From NCBI GenBank assembly GCA_018857735.1, contig JABMCL010002400.1, positions 180,001 through 244,000 on the forward strand: a stretch of DNA of 64,000 nt, read 5' to 3'. Origin of the DNA: Alviniconcha marisindica. Taxonomy: Eukaryota; Mollusca; Gastropoda; Provannidae. A model generated the notes under the pieces. It ran no database searches. It was not told the DNA's origin and worked only from the letters and a program-made list of their open reading frames with translations. Within the stretch, counting starts at the first letter, position 1. Every line of letters begins with the position of its first letter. The position numbers and the translations under genes are program-made. Below are positions 35,881 to 47,739 of this stretch, piece after piece.

Positions 35881-36848
35881 ATGAAAATATTATACAGCTA
35901 TTGCTTTGTCAAAATTAATCTTTAAACAGAAGGGGGGAAAAAGTGTCACTTCACTTATTATGCAATCAAAATGGAAAAACAAACAATAGTCTGAGCCTTT
36001 TTTAGACAAAATGGGGCATCAGGGGTGGGAGTGGTGGAGGGGAGGGAGGGTGGGAGGTGGAGATAATAGTTTTTCTTTTGACAAAATGGAGGGTCAGGGT
36101 TGGGAAGGGGGGAGTGGGGCGGTGAGGGGTTAAAGCTGTCTCAAATGCATATTATTTCAATGTAAACAAACATAAACTCCAGCAAATATGTTCCCATTAT
36201 GCAGTCTGCGGGAAAAACCCCATGTACCTGTATTTGTACACAACCTACACATGTTTACTATGACACAACAAAATTCAAGACTTAAAAACAGACTCCTGGG
36301 TCCAATTTCACAATATGGCAAGGTACACTAAATAAGTGAAACAGTGCATACCTGTATCATACCAATCACCGAGGGTCATGTTTGCAAAATTTCTTGTGGA
36401 GAGCTCAGTAAACTTGGTCTGGCTGTTCAACAACTAGGATCAAACTGCATTCAAGGAGTAACTGGCTATCAATCGAGCCTTAACGAGCGTTTGTGCCCAA
36501 CCTTCCACCAATCTATGGCTCACAAAAAGTTTGTCTCATTACAGTACAATAAATGCTACAGTCGGCATAAACTGGTAAAGCTCTCTCAAAATGATTCTGG
36601 CACCAGTGCCCAGTACCAAATGGGTGGCACTGTCAGACAGGAAGACATGAAATCTTTGATTCAGCTCGTGTTTGGCGCCATTTTGTGTGCAACACTCACC
36701 CTGTGATCCCGAAAACAACCATTCGGAATGAAAGCACTACCTGCATCATTCCAACATAACGTTCATCAGTGACACTCTGTGGGTCCATGAACTGGGAAGT
36801 AACAGGCTGAAGAAGCCCTGCCCCTTACAGCCATGATCCACTTTTGAA

Positions 36849-37745
36849 CAAGGTCACATGACCGCAACATGCACAATGAATCGCTGTGGAAATGGACAGA
36901 CTGTGACATCACCATCAAGCAAGGTCACATGACCGCAACATGCACAATGAATTGCTGTGGAAATGGACAGACTGTGACATCACCATCAAGCAAGGTCACA
37001 TGACCGCAACATGCACAAGGAATTGCTGTGGAAATGGACAGACCGTGACATCGCCATCAAGCAAGGTCACATGACCGCAACATGCACAAGGAATTGCTGT
37101 GGAAATGGACAGACTGTGACATCACCATCAAGCAAGGTCACATGACCGCAACATGCACAATGAATTGCTGTGGAAATGGACAGACTGTGACATCACCATC
37201 AAGCAAGGTCACATGACCGCAACATGCACAAGGAATTGCTGTGGAAATGGACAGACTGTGACATCACCATCAAGCAAGGTCACATGACCGCAACATGCAC
37301 AATGAATTGCTGTGGAAATGGACAGACTGTGACATCACCATCAAGCAAGGTCACATGACCGCAACATGCACAATGAATTGCTGTGGAAATGGACAGACTG
37401 TGACATCGCCATCAAGCAAGGTCACATGACCGCAACATGCACAATGAATTGCTGTGGAAATGGACAGACTGTGACATCGCCATCAAGCAAGGTCACATGA
37501 CCGCAACATGCACAATGAATTGCTGTGGAAATGGACAGACTGTGACATCGCCATCAAGCAAGGTCACATGACTACAACATGCGCAATGAATTGCTGTGGA
37601 AATGGACAGACTGTGACATCACCATCAAGCAAGGTCACATGACCGCAACATGCACAATGAATTGCTGTGGAAATGGACAGACTGTGACATCACCATCAAG
37701 CAAGGTCACATGACTACAACACGCACAGTGAGTTGCTGCGGAAAT
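36849..37745. repeat. 71-bp minisatellite, 13 copies, each with TCACATGA
   Basis: Very uniform 71-bp units beginning CAAGGTCACATGACCGCAAC and ending GACATCACCATCAAG. Every copy keeps the palindromic core GGTCACATGACC (changed only in the outer bases of the 11th and 13th copies), which contains TCACATGA. No reading frame is supported. It lies about 5.5 kb beyond the gene B stop. From 35881 to 36848 I see only a G-rich stretch at 36015-36130. Confidence 0.95.
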
Positions 37746-38329
37746 GGACTGTGATGTCCGTCACCATTGAGAATCTCATCGTGTTGTATCGGTTTCAAGC
37801 TTCCTACGTTCTCTTCTGATTCTGATCTGACACAAGCCATTGGCTATCATAACCAATAAAAATTGTGTCTCATATAATTGAGGCTTTCTTGGTAAGCTGA
37901 GCCTACTACCAGCATGTAATGAATTTGATCTAATAACAAAGACCGCATGTAATGAATTTGATCTAATAACAAAGACCATACTTAAAACAAAAAGGTGTCA
38001 CATATTTTACCTTGCATTGCCGATGGTGTCATTCATTATCTTATGAGCGGTTGACGTAAAGATTTTGCTGCTTTGTCCCAGCTCTGACAGGTTAAAATAA
38101 TCCTACTACCAACACTGCAATTTCTTTGTCACTGACAACAATGACAGTTACCTGCAGTCGCCTTTCTGTCAATCAATGCACAAATGTGTGGCATAATATA
38201 CAGGTGACATGCTACATGTCACCTAATGATTTGATTTTATTTGAGAGTTTTTATGTTGTGGTTTGTCAGATATAACAATTATTCCAGGTATTTTGGGTTT
38301 GCTAGGTATTAGCATTAGATCAATGCTTT

Positions 38330-38500
38330 AGCGTATGTAGACTGAGAGACAGGGGGTGTACATCTAAGTGTGTGTATGTGTGTTTCATGACTGAATTATT
38401 GAGATATGTGCAATCCAATTTTTTGTTGTGTGTTAATGTACAAGATCGAATGACAACTTTTAAGTTCCTGCTGGGATGAATAAAGTATATTGTTATTGCT
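38330..38500 (+). mobile_element. possible non-LTR/SINE 3' tail
   Basis: Ends TTCCTGCTGGGATGAATAAA then GTATATTGTTATTG. An AATAAA followed by a short ATTGTT-type tail is common at 3' ends of LINE/SINE copies in animals. The rest of the element was not recognised; it could equally be the 3' end of an unrelated transcript. Confidence 0.35.
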
Positions 38501-38944
38501 ACAACATGACTCATGTTGTCATATGACAGTGCTCAAAAGTGGATCACGGCCTTTACACAGACCTTTGCTTCATCAATACATCAAATTTCAACTATTACAA
38601 CCGTCAGCTCAAGTCTTTGTTTTTGCACACAACGATACTGTGAACCCCGACCCTAAATGTGAAAAAAATCAAAACACAGGAAAATTCATGACAGCAAATG
38701 CGCAGCTCTTCATATGTCCACAGAACTGGCAAATACTTGCATTTATTTCATTTGCACTTCAAACTGCAACTGAATATGTTGCTTCTTGGTGTGCTATGGG
38801 ATAAATGGTTGTGGAATTCAGTTTTTTCTTCTTTTTCGTTGCGGTTGTTGTCAGTCTCAAAACAGATCATGAACCAACAAAGGAAGTGAATTCATAGCAC
38901 TCCACCAATATTACACATGCAACAAGTGACACAACATTAACAGA

Positions 38945-39130
38945 GCCGGTTGGTTAGTTGGTAGTTAGTAAGTGGACATCAACATCCTTGTCAACTGCAC
39001 AGGGTCACCCCAGGATGATCAAACTCTGTCATGAGCAAGCACGCATTTCAAAACTCCTCATATACGCAGACCCTTTCTCCTTGACAGTCTAATCCACAAA
39101 ATCAATCCCCCCACAAATATATCTCAAAAT
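38945..39130 (+). repeat. dispersed repeat R5, copy 2
   Basis: TAGTTAGTAAGTGGACATCA, then CACAGGGTCACC, GCACGCATTTCAAAACTCCT and CTAATCCACAAAATCAATC, matching the copies at 33736 and 41565. Confidence 0.65.
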
Positions 39131-39364
39131 ATACATACACAAACATCACACAATTTGTTCTGAAGCGTTAGTCCCCTCAGTAGAGACAGTTGGGAAATTA
39201 GAGTCCTGGTAAAAGCTAGGTGAGCAGCTACTGTGCTGAAGTCTGTCTCGCTGTAATTACAGATGGCACATCCTTTCTCCCTAAGAGTATGTTAGAGATG
39301 GCCACTGTACTGATGATAGCAAGGCTTTTGGACAGTACTGGATATCTGCCACAGAGAGAAGCTG

Positions 39365-39515
39365 ATTGTGCAGCATCAACACACAAGGGAGTTAATTAGT
39401 GCCTGAAAGACGTCACACAAACACAACAACAAAGACCCAAGTCATCTATGGTAACTCTCGCCTGGCATGTGAGTAAATACAAAGGTACATAAACTCTGCC
39501 AGAGGTATATTTTCA
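39365..39515 (+). repeat. dispersed repeat R3, copy 2
   Basis: CAACACACAAGGGAGTTAAT, then CGCCTGGCATGTGAGTAAAT and GGTACATAAACTC, colinear with 26905-27055. Confidence 0.8.
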
Positions 39516-39837
39516 ACTGTGCAGCAAAAAGCATCATGCATGACTGTGCGTAACTGGCACTAGCTGAAAGGCATGCAGAATATTGAAGCAACCGCATGTA
39601 CAATTAGTAACTGAAGTAATGTCCTGTTGAACTAGCAGGATTACCTCGGGATGACTCGTGTGCAGTGGGCTCACTTCCAAATCCCCCCACCGCCCCTCCA
39701 CACACACACCCAACCCACATTTCTGAAGCACAAAGAAAATATCTGTATGAGGATGAGTGTTAGGCAGTTTAGCATAGCAACAAACTAAAAAAGAAGAAGA
39801 AAAAAAGGGTACTTTTCTGAAGACAAAATTGGTTGAT

Positions 39838-40010
39838 GATGATGTAGAGCTTAATGTCCTCGGATGTCGGTTGACATATTAGGGACAAACTTTGACCAAT
39901 GCCTAAGCATGGTTCAATATTGTTTTACATCCGCAGAAACCGTAAGGCTCATTAGGACAGCCCAGGAAGGCCACCTCGACTTTCACGCAGCTCCTAAACT
40001 CTGATGAATG
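39838..40010 (-). repeat. R2 and R1 copies side by side
   Basis: R2 (TTAATGTCCTCGGATGTCGG) is followed by a reverse R1 (TTTACATCCGCAGAAACC to TTTCACGCAGCTCC). The same R1/R2 neighbourhood occurs at 22033-22200, which suggests the two were copied as one unit. Confidence 0.75.
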
Positions 40011-41015
40011 ACCCAAAATTGGGAGAAGTGTTGTTGTTTTTAAACTGAAGCTGTATTAGCAACTGCCAGACAACAGAGCATAATATTCATAAAAACGTGA
40101 ATGTAATTACAATAAAAACCAGATGAACACATCCATATACTTCAACCTTCAAAATGAAACAAAAAGTTGCAAGCTTTAGTGTTGCGCAGCTGACTGAGAC
40201 TACCTGAATAGCGCCACCCTGTTATTGGCATAATATACATAATCTAGAACGCTACCATCCCTTTACGCAGATGAACAAACACAGACTTAAAACTAACAAG
40301 CGTCCATCATTCACTAACAAACGTGGCAGAGAATAACGGCGTTAGCAGAAGATGTGCATGCTTCAGTTCTAAAGGCTACAGGATCAGCTCTGAACAGAAG
40401 GGCGGTGAAGTGCTGAGCTGGGCATTGTGAGGTATGGAAGCCAGCAAAATGGTGCAACCGGTGAAGCTTTCGCTTGATATTTGAAGACTGTGAATAGCAC
40501 CAATGTGAAGTTGCAGCCTTTTAAAACAAGGTATAGCAAAGCAGCCATTAACCCTCCCCGCCAACGTACCACCACCCCCACCCTGAATTGAAAGAATTTA
40601 TGCAGCTTGAGTCAAAACATGCTTTTTAAAGTTATTTAGGGTAACACAGTTGCAACTGAACTGCAACTGGTTTTTTTATATCGCACCTTTCGCACTCAAA
40701 AATGGCATAATCTTTTTCTCTCTTCTCTCCTGGTAATTCATTCTGGCTGACTTGGGCAATTCTTTTTCCCCCCGTCAAAAACATGTTGTTGTTTTTTAAA
40801 TAAAAATAAAAAGAAGAAGTAGATAACCATTCAAGCACAAAGGCCACAACCATTTAAGCAGAAAGGCCAACTACTGAGACTGGCAAACCGTGAGGTAGAC
40901 AAACTGTGGACACACTGTAACATTCATAGTCAGTTATGATTAAACATGTAAAGCTGAGGTATGATAGCTGTGAAAGGATTTGTCAAAAAGACACACTTTT
41001 GAAAGCATGTAAATG

Positions 41016-41305
41016 TAAACCTTTTCACCACATAATGTAGTTAGCAATCTCACAGTAAACTTTTTCACCGCATAACGTAGTTATAAATCTCAGTCAACAA
41101 CTGTCCCAGTTCCAGGATACTGACCACCTCCCAAACATGTACTGCAGACCGCACATTGTAACCATTAGTGTTTTTACCGATTCAGGCTTTTGCTTCAACA
41201 ATATAGTAAGAAAATAGCAAAGTTGTGTAAAAGGTATGTTTTACCGATTCAGGCTTTTGCTTCAACAATGTAGTTAGAAAATGGCAAAGTTGTGTAAAAG
41301 GTACT
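41016..41305. repeat. two short tandem duplications
   Basis: A 37-bp duplication (TTTTTCACCGCATAACGTAG type, 41016-41095) and a 66-bp duplication (TTTACCGATTCAGGCTTTTG type, 41172-41305). No gene seen from 40011 to 42131 apart from an R5 copy at 41565-41685. Confidence 0.8.
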
Positions 41306-42131
41306 TAAATTGTATGTGAATATATAAAGTACAGTACTTTGCATACACGAAGAAAAAGATTGTAAATGAGAAGAAAAACAGTGAAGTATGAAGCAGATGG
41401 TCCAAAAATGCTAAAAAACATTATCACTCGAAGACACACTGCCATCAGCAACTTTGTGTAGACTCAATAGTTTCCAGAATGGAGTTGTCATGCAGCTGTA
41501 TACATTTCATTCAAGAGTGAAGATTCAAAATTGTTAGTGCGTCATACATACACTTTGGAGAACCGAGTAAGTAACTGGAATTTCACGTCCTGTCAACCAC
41601 AAGGGGTCTCCTTAGAACGATCTAACACTCGCAAGTCAACACGCATTTAAAACTCTTCTCATCTATAAAACTATCCAACTACTCAATGCAGTCACAAACA
41701 CAACACGGGAAATCCCACAACAGGCCAGGAAGTTTACACTCCTAGGTTACATGCAACAGGAAATCCAGTAACACTAAAGCCTGAGCTAACCAATCCATCA
41801 GCCTCCAGTCTGTGACCCGTCATTGGGAGAAAACAAAAAGAAAAAAACACACCACCAAACATGAATGGTAGGACAAATATGATGGGTATACACAAAATAA
41901 CTGAGGAAATCAATACCACTGTGTATTACATACACAAGCCATTGGACTACAGCAATACATTCACTCAAATCACATCTACAGCTGTGTACTACTGGTGAGC
42001 AAAGGCCAAGGGAAATTGCACCTGTCAGGGTTTTGTCATGGAAAATAAGCATGCACTCCAGTCCTTCAACAATATGACACTTCATTATAACCTGCTGGTA
42101 CTGGCCAATGTGGAAAGGGCTATTGTCAGTA

Positions 42132-42620
42132 TTGTCTGACACAACCTGTTAGGTGATGTCCAAATCACTGCCACCCAGAACAACATGACTTGACCTATTG
42201 GTGTAAACCGATGTGTAAAACATGCTTAAGATTGTCCTTGGATACAACACAGCTGTGTAGGAGATGCTGGCTTAACTGCCTTCCTAAGACGGAACCTATT
42301 TTTCTTTGGTGCAACCTGTTTGGCAATGTCAGAATCAAGGTCACCCAAAACAATAGGACCTGACATGTTGTCGTAAATCCAGATGGGAAGAGTGCTTAAG
42401 ATTGTCCGCTGATACAACACAGTCATGAGGGAGACATCAGAATAACTGCCATCCTAGCCCAGAACCTATTGTTCTTTGACACACCCGGTTTGGCGAGGTC
42501 AGAATCACAGTCACCCGGAACAATAGGAATTTACATGTTGTCGTAAACCAAGATGGAAAGAGTGCTCAAGATTGTCCTTTGATATAACATGCAGCAGATC
42601 TCAGAGTAACTGCCACCCTA
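42132..42620. repeat. about 170-bp satellite-like repeat, about 3 copies
   Basis: Units share CACCC(A/G)(A/G)AACAA, TGACATGTTGTCGTAAA, GTGCTTAAGATTGTCC and a GAACCTATT segment, with clear divergence. It lies 0.6-1.1 kb downstream of the gene B stop, so it may be in the 3'UTR or just beyond it. No poly(A) signal was settled for gene B. Confidence 0.75.
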
Positions 42621-43256
42621 ACCCAGAACCTGCGGCACCTGCACAGAGTCAGACAGGGTAGGTTCCACACTCCAAGCCTTATTTTCTGGCACCCAATTCT
42701 TTCCTCCCAGTTCTGCCATAATTGGCTACGCCAGTTTTGCCACCATATATCTCTGTGCATGTGTCTACCAAAATCACTCGCATGTCACCTCTGTCACCAC
42801 CCTCCACAAAACTTGTGAAACATTTGGGTACTAAAACTGTGGGATCAACACTGCATCCAAGTACGAGCATAGAGATTGGCTGCATCCACCCCAGGTAAAA
42901 AAAATGTTTTATCTTGATTGGAATGATTTTGGTATAATCTGTGCTGGCATTGTGAACGGCTATAAAACAAATGCCTGATATAATTTCAGTTGTATGTTGA
43001 AAACAAAAGAAAACAAAACTTTCTGCCACTGAACACCAACAAAAAAACTCTCAATTATCCGACAGCGTTCAGAGACCTATGGCATAACCAACAATGGCAG
43101 TGGGTGGAGAGGCAATTTTTGTTGTTGTTGTTGTTGATAAGAGCAAAAATGCCCTGAAATTCAGGAAGAAGGCTTCACCCTGCAGGTGCTTTTTGGGTCA
43201 GAACAAAGTACCGTCCCAACAACCATTTCACATCACAGCTACAAAACATCCAGAGT

Positions 43257-43536
43257 CTATTTCCGGGGAGTTCCAGGTGGGAATGCCCCTGACAAATTCA
43301 GGAAGGAGTTGTTGAACATCCCACCGCTGACAAAGGAAGTGTCGCTCAAGGCCAGCGACGTGTCGGGGGAAACCTCCCCGCTGGCGTTGGTTGCTGCAGA
43401 CAGGTTGAAGTCTCGTGACGGGTTGAGGTGCTTGAACGTGCCGTCCAGGTAAGCTCCTGAAGCCATCATGGCTTGGGCACGAGTCTGTGAGCGTGCGATG
43501 ATCTCGTTGATTTCCTCCATTCGACTTTTCTGCTTT
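43257..43536 (-). CDS. gene B exon 17 (terminal): non-helical C-terminal tail
   Basis: Acceptor CATCTGCCCACAG, then KQKSRMEEINEIIARSQTRA, then a Ser/Asn/Thr tail with repeated NLS..ALSDTSF, FNNSFLNLSG and a final PPGTPRK, TAG. The tail carries Phe/Leu-spaced short hydrophobic motifs that could bind a partner, and a TPRK end that is a plausible phosphosite. An alternative acceptor seven bases later (43529) pairs with the alternative exon 16 donor; both keep the frame. Confidence 0.9.
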
Positions 43537-43599
43537 CTGTGGGCAGATGGTACCATGAAAGAATAAGCACAGAGACAATCAATAAAAAAAATTAAAAAA

Positions 43600-43834
43600 A
43601 TGTAAACACTGTTTAGTGAAGATATGAGTTTTTTTTTTGTTTTTTTTTTTTTGCCAGCATTTTTTAGAATATTAGCGATGCTGGCACATCTGTCTGCAAG
43701 GACAGAACAAACCACATCCAGTACACCTTCTTGCTCTTCTTATGAACAATTGGCATCATAACTGTTTGTGGCTTCATAAAGATGGCTGTTCTGGAAATAT
43801 GCCAAAAGCATTATCTTGCACAGACTTAAAGCAT

Positions 43835-43870
<36 letters not shown>

Positions 43871-44001
43871 TCTTCTTCTTTTTTTTCTCTTGACTTTTTG
43901 ATCTGTTATAAACAATAAAATATTCATAAGAAAAAACTGCTAGAAGAAAACAACGATATAATGGTAAATCCAGATTTATATTCTGTGAACCAAAAGGCCA
44001 C

Positions 44002-44032
<31 letters not shown>

Positions 44033-44090
44033 TACAAGAAGAAAGAAAGAAAGAAAGAACCCCCGCCCCCCCCCAAATTTTCACTCTGTA
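43600..44090. repeat. intron 16 simple repeats
   Basis: T-rich stretch near 43630, a (CT)n run at 43838-43866, a C run at 44006-44023 and an (AAAG)n block at 44038-44058. Confidence 0.9.
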
Positions 44091-44121
44091 AACCAATCAG
44101 AATACAAGCTGAAAGTGACAC

Positions 44122-44395
44122 CGACTTGTCCTGGCTGTATCCCCGGCGGCGTATGTTGTGCAGCTGCTGCCGGAGCCGCGTGCAGTCCTCCTCCAGGTTC
44201 TGCAGGGCACTCTTGGTGATGGCATGCAGGGCCTTCTCGGCATTGAGCTGCGACTCCATGGAATGCAGCTCCCGCTTCAGCCGCTGGATCTGCTTGGCCT
44301 CCTTGTCCCGGCTCTCCCTCTCGCCGGCGCGCACCTCATCCATGTGCTTCAGGAGCTGCCGGCTCATGTCCTGCATCACCCGGTTGATCTCCTTC
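44122..44395 (-). CDS. gene B exon 16 (about 90 codons, coiled coil)
   Basis: Acceptor CCCACCACGCAG, phase 2 start completing Trp (ATGTG|G). Sequence KEINRVMQDMSRQLLKHMDE through LRQQLHNIRRRGYSQDK is a regular coiled coil with high-GC codons. Two donors are compatible: TCG|gtgtca (44122, phase 0, with exon 17 from 43529) or AA|gtcggt (44126, phase 2, with exon 17 from 43536). The second uses the better acceptor. Confidence 0.85.
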
Positions 44396-44704
44396 CTGCG
44401 TGGTGGGGAGCAGCAGATACAAGCAATGTGGGATGTGAAGTCGCGTAAAAAGAGTATTTGTGAAGCGCCTTGCAGCTAATATGAGACCAAAGCACGTAAT
44501 ACAGAACAACAGGGTCGACAGAAGCGTGCAGAGTTAAGATAGCAGTGGCTCCTACTGATAATATACACTTCATTCAACGTCTTTGTTATCACTTCCAAGA
44601 CATGCCACATGGTCCAGGATGCCAAACTGACTACTGGAACATTTTCCTTCCTCAAACTGATTCGCCCCGATATTAACGTAATGGTTGACTGGGCATAAAA
44701 CACA

Positions 44705-45352
44705 AAGTTACTTACTCCCCAAACTGACTACAGGAAGCTCTCCTTCCCCAAACTGACTACAGGAAGCTCTCCCCCCAAACTGACTACAGGAAGGTCTTTC
44801 CCCCCAAACTGACTACAGGAAGCTCTTTCCCCAAACTGACTACAGGAAGCTCTCTTTCCCCAAACTGACTACATGAAGCTCTCCTTCCCCAAACTGACTA
44901 CATGAAGCTCTTTCCCCAAACTGACTACAGAAGTCTCTTTCCCAAACTGACTACATGAAGCTCTCTTTCCCCAAACTGACTACATGAAGCTCTCTTTCCC
45001 CAAACTGACTACATGAAGCTCTCTTTCCCCAAACTGACTACAGAAGCTCTTTCCCAAACTGACTACAGAAGCTCTCTTTCCCCAAACTGACTACAGAAGC
45101 TCTCTTTCCCCAAACTGACTACAGGAAGCTCTCTTTCCCCAAACTGACTACATGAAGCTCTTTCCCCAAACTGACTACAGGAAGCTCTCTTCCCTGTCCC
45201 AAACTGGAACCTACTGATCGAAGCACTGCACAAACTCTTTCCCCAAACTGACTACAGGAAGCTCTCTTTCCCCAGACTGACTACATGGAAGCTCTCTTTC
45301 CCCAAACTGACTACAGGAAGCTCTCTTTCCCCAACTGACTACATGAGTTTCC
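44705..45352. repeat. 31-bp minisatellite, about 20 copies (intron 15)
   Basis: Unit CCCCAAACTGACTACAGGAA plus GCTCTCTTT, with frequent 1-5-bp length changes. No exon recognised. Confidence 0.95.
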
Positions 45353-45529
45353 CAAATGTCAGAACCTTTAGCTATGATCCTTTAAATGACTACAGAAGCT
45401 TCTTCCGTACTTAGCCTGTCTGAGGACATGGCCACAGCTCCCATTACTAAATCCTGCCGGTCCTGCTTGTCTTATTGCTGTAACTTGTTTTTTGCTTTGC
45501 TTTTTTTCTTCGCACGCACACTCCCTACA

Positions 45530-46672
45530 CTAGACAGATAAACAGACACCCAGACAGATGCAGAAAGCGAGACAGATAAACAGACACCCAGAAAGAAGTA
45601 GAAAGCTAGACAGATAAACAGACACCCAGACAGAAGTAGAAAGCTAGACAGATAAATAGACACCCAGACAGATATAGAAAGCGAGACAGTTAAACAAGAC
45701 CGACACCCAGACATGTAGAAAGCCGGAGAGATAAGATCCAAACACATAACAGGTTAAAAAGAATGCTATTTATTAGGACAAAACACAACATGCAAAGTTT
45801 TGGTAATCCCCTTTTTCAAGCCACAAAATAGACAGATAAAGAGACAGACACCCAGACAGAAGTAGAAAACTAGATAAACGGACAGACACCCAGACAGAAG
45901 TAGGAAGCTAGACAATTAAGCAGACAGGAACCCAGGCAGAAGTAGAATGCTAGACAAATAAACAGACAGAAACCCAGACAGAAGTAGAAAGCTAGACAAA
46001 TAAACAGACAGAAACCCAGACAGAAGTAGAAAGCTAGACAATTAAACAGACAGGAACCCAGACAGAAGTAGCAAGCTAGACAATTAAACAGACAGGAACC
46101 CAGACAGAAGTAGAAAAGCCAGACAGATAAACAGACAGACACCCAGACAGAAGTAGACAGCTAGGCAATTAAGCAGATAGGAACACAGACAAAAGTAGAG
46201 AGCTATAGACAAGTAAGCAGACAGGAACCCAGACAGAAGTAGAAAGCTACAGACAATTAAACAGAGAGACACCCAGACAGAAGCAGAAAGCTAGACAAGT
46301 AGACAGATATCCAGACATAAGTAGAAAAGCCAGACAGATAAACAGACAGGAACCCAGACAGAAGCAGACAGCTACAGACAATTAAACAGAGAGACACCCA
46401 GACAGAAGCAGACAGCTACAGACAATTAAACAGAGAAACACCCAGACAGAAGTAGACAGCTATAGACAAACAGAGAGACACCCAGACAGAAGTAGACAGC
46501 TATAGACAATTAAACAGAGAGACACCCAGACAGAAGTAGACAGCTATAGACAATTAAACAGAGAGACACCCAGACAGAAGCAGACAGCTATAGACAATCA
46601 AACAGAGAGACACCCAGACAGAAGTAGACAGCTATAGACAATTAAACAGAGAGACACCCAGACAGAAGCAGT
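45530..46672. repeat. about 40-55-bp minisatellite (intron 15)
   Basis: Units built from CAGACACCCAGACAGAAGTA and AGCTAGACAATTAAACAGA, more than 20 copies, shifting gradually along the array. It begins about 12 bp from the exon 15 donor, so the exon end abuts the array. An R6 piece (GATCCAAACACATAA then TTTATTAGGACA) interrupts it at 45735-45790 and recurs at 54890-54985. Open frames (Ser/Leu/Cys/Phe repeats) are artefacts. Confidence 0.9.
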
Positions 46673-46683
46673 TCAAAGCTCAC

Positions 46684-46770
46684 CACATGGTTTTCCCGTC
46701 TCCCTCCTCTTCTGCTTTTCCAGCCAGGAAGGCCCGCATTTTACGCAGCTCCTCCTCCTGTTGCTGGAAC
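46684..46770 (-). CDS. gene B exon 15 (87 nt)
   Basis: Acceptor TTGGCCGCGGCAG, donor ATGTG|gtgagc, phase 2 in and out. Encodes RFQQQEEELRKMRAFLAGKA then EEEGDGKTMW: the end of a coiled coil and a short acidic break before exon 16. Confidence 0.9.
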
Positions 46771-46819
46771 CTGCCGCGGCCAAGGGCAACAAACTGCTGA
46801 AAGGCTGGCATCTAGCTCA

Positions 46820-47290
46820 CTCACACGCACTACAGTAACACGTATACACCGTCAGATCCACGTCACCTGTTCAGCCCTGGTCAGAGGTACAGTAACACGT
46901 ATACACCGTCAGATCCATGTCATCTGTTCAGCCACAGTCAGAGGTACTGTAACACGTATACACTGTGAGATCCACGTCACCTGTTCAGCCACAGTCAGAG
47001 GTACAGTAACACGTATACACTGTCAGATCCATGTCACCTGTTCAGCCACAGTCAGAGGTACAGTAACACGTATACACTGTGAGATCCACGTCACCTGTTC
47101 AGCCACAGTCAGAGGTACAGTAACACGTCTACACTGTCAGATCCATGTCATCTGTTCAGCCCTGGTCAGAGGTACAGTAACAGGTATACACTGTCAGATC
47201 CATGTCCCCTGTTCAGCCACAGTCAGAGGTACAGTAACACATATACACCGTCAGATCCAAGTTATCTGGTCAGCCCTGGTCAGAGGTTTA
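46820..47290. repeat. 58-bp minisatellite, about 8 copies (intron 14)
   Basis: Unit CAGAGGTACAGTAACACGTA, TACACTGTCAGATCCATGTC, ACCTGTTCAGCCACAGT. Confidence 0.95.
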
Positions 47291-47521
47291 CTGACACCGT
47301 CATCACTGTCATCTTCTTGTCTCTCTAGCCTGAAAGTCAGGGCTGAAGCAAAATGTTTGTTGTGTCAAGTCCCCTTTCACACTGCAGCTGTATGTGTGAC
47401 AGGGTGCACAGGTGTGGGGAAACGGTTTACATGCTACCTTTTCATCCAGTAATAATAATAATAATCAAAGTATTTATAAAGTGCAAAATCTTGTCTATAG
47501 AGACTATTCTAAGCACATAAA

Positions 47522-47522
47522 T

Positions 47523-47581
<59 letters not shown>

Positions 47582-47625
47582 AGGCCACCCCCCCCCCCCA
47601 CCCCCCCCCCCCCCCACCCCCATCA
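47522..47625. repeat. (CA)n then poly-C tract
   Basis: About 57 bp CA followed by C runs with isolated A. Nothing else recognised between 47291 and 47739. Confidence 0.95.
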
Positions 47626-47739
47626 CCAGCACACTGACTATACAAACCTTAATTTACACACAACTTAAAACAAGCAGCAAAGAGAGACTTGAGATGGATG
47701 AAGACAGTCCTGGGTGAACCTCAAGGTTTTAGCTGAAGA

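Noticed and set aside
36344..36706. 120-codon + frame as an intergenic gene
   Set aside because: No recognisable domain, no splice sites, AT-rich ordinary composition; length is within chance expectation for this window.
36849..37745. CRISPR-like regular array
   Set aside because: The whole 71-bp unit repeats, with no unique spacers, in a eukaryotic intergenic region; it is a minisatellite.
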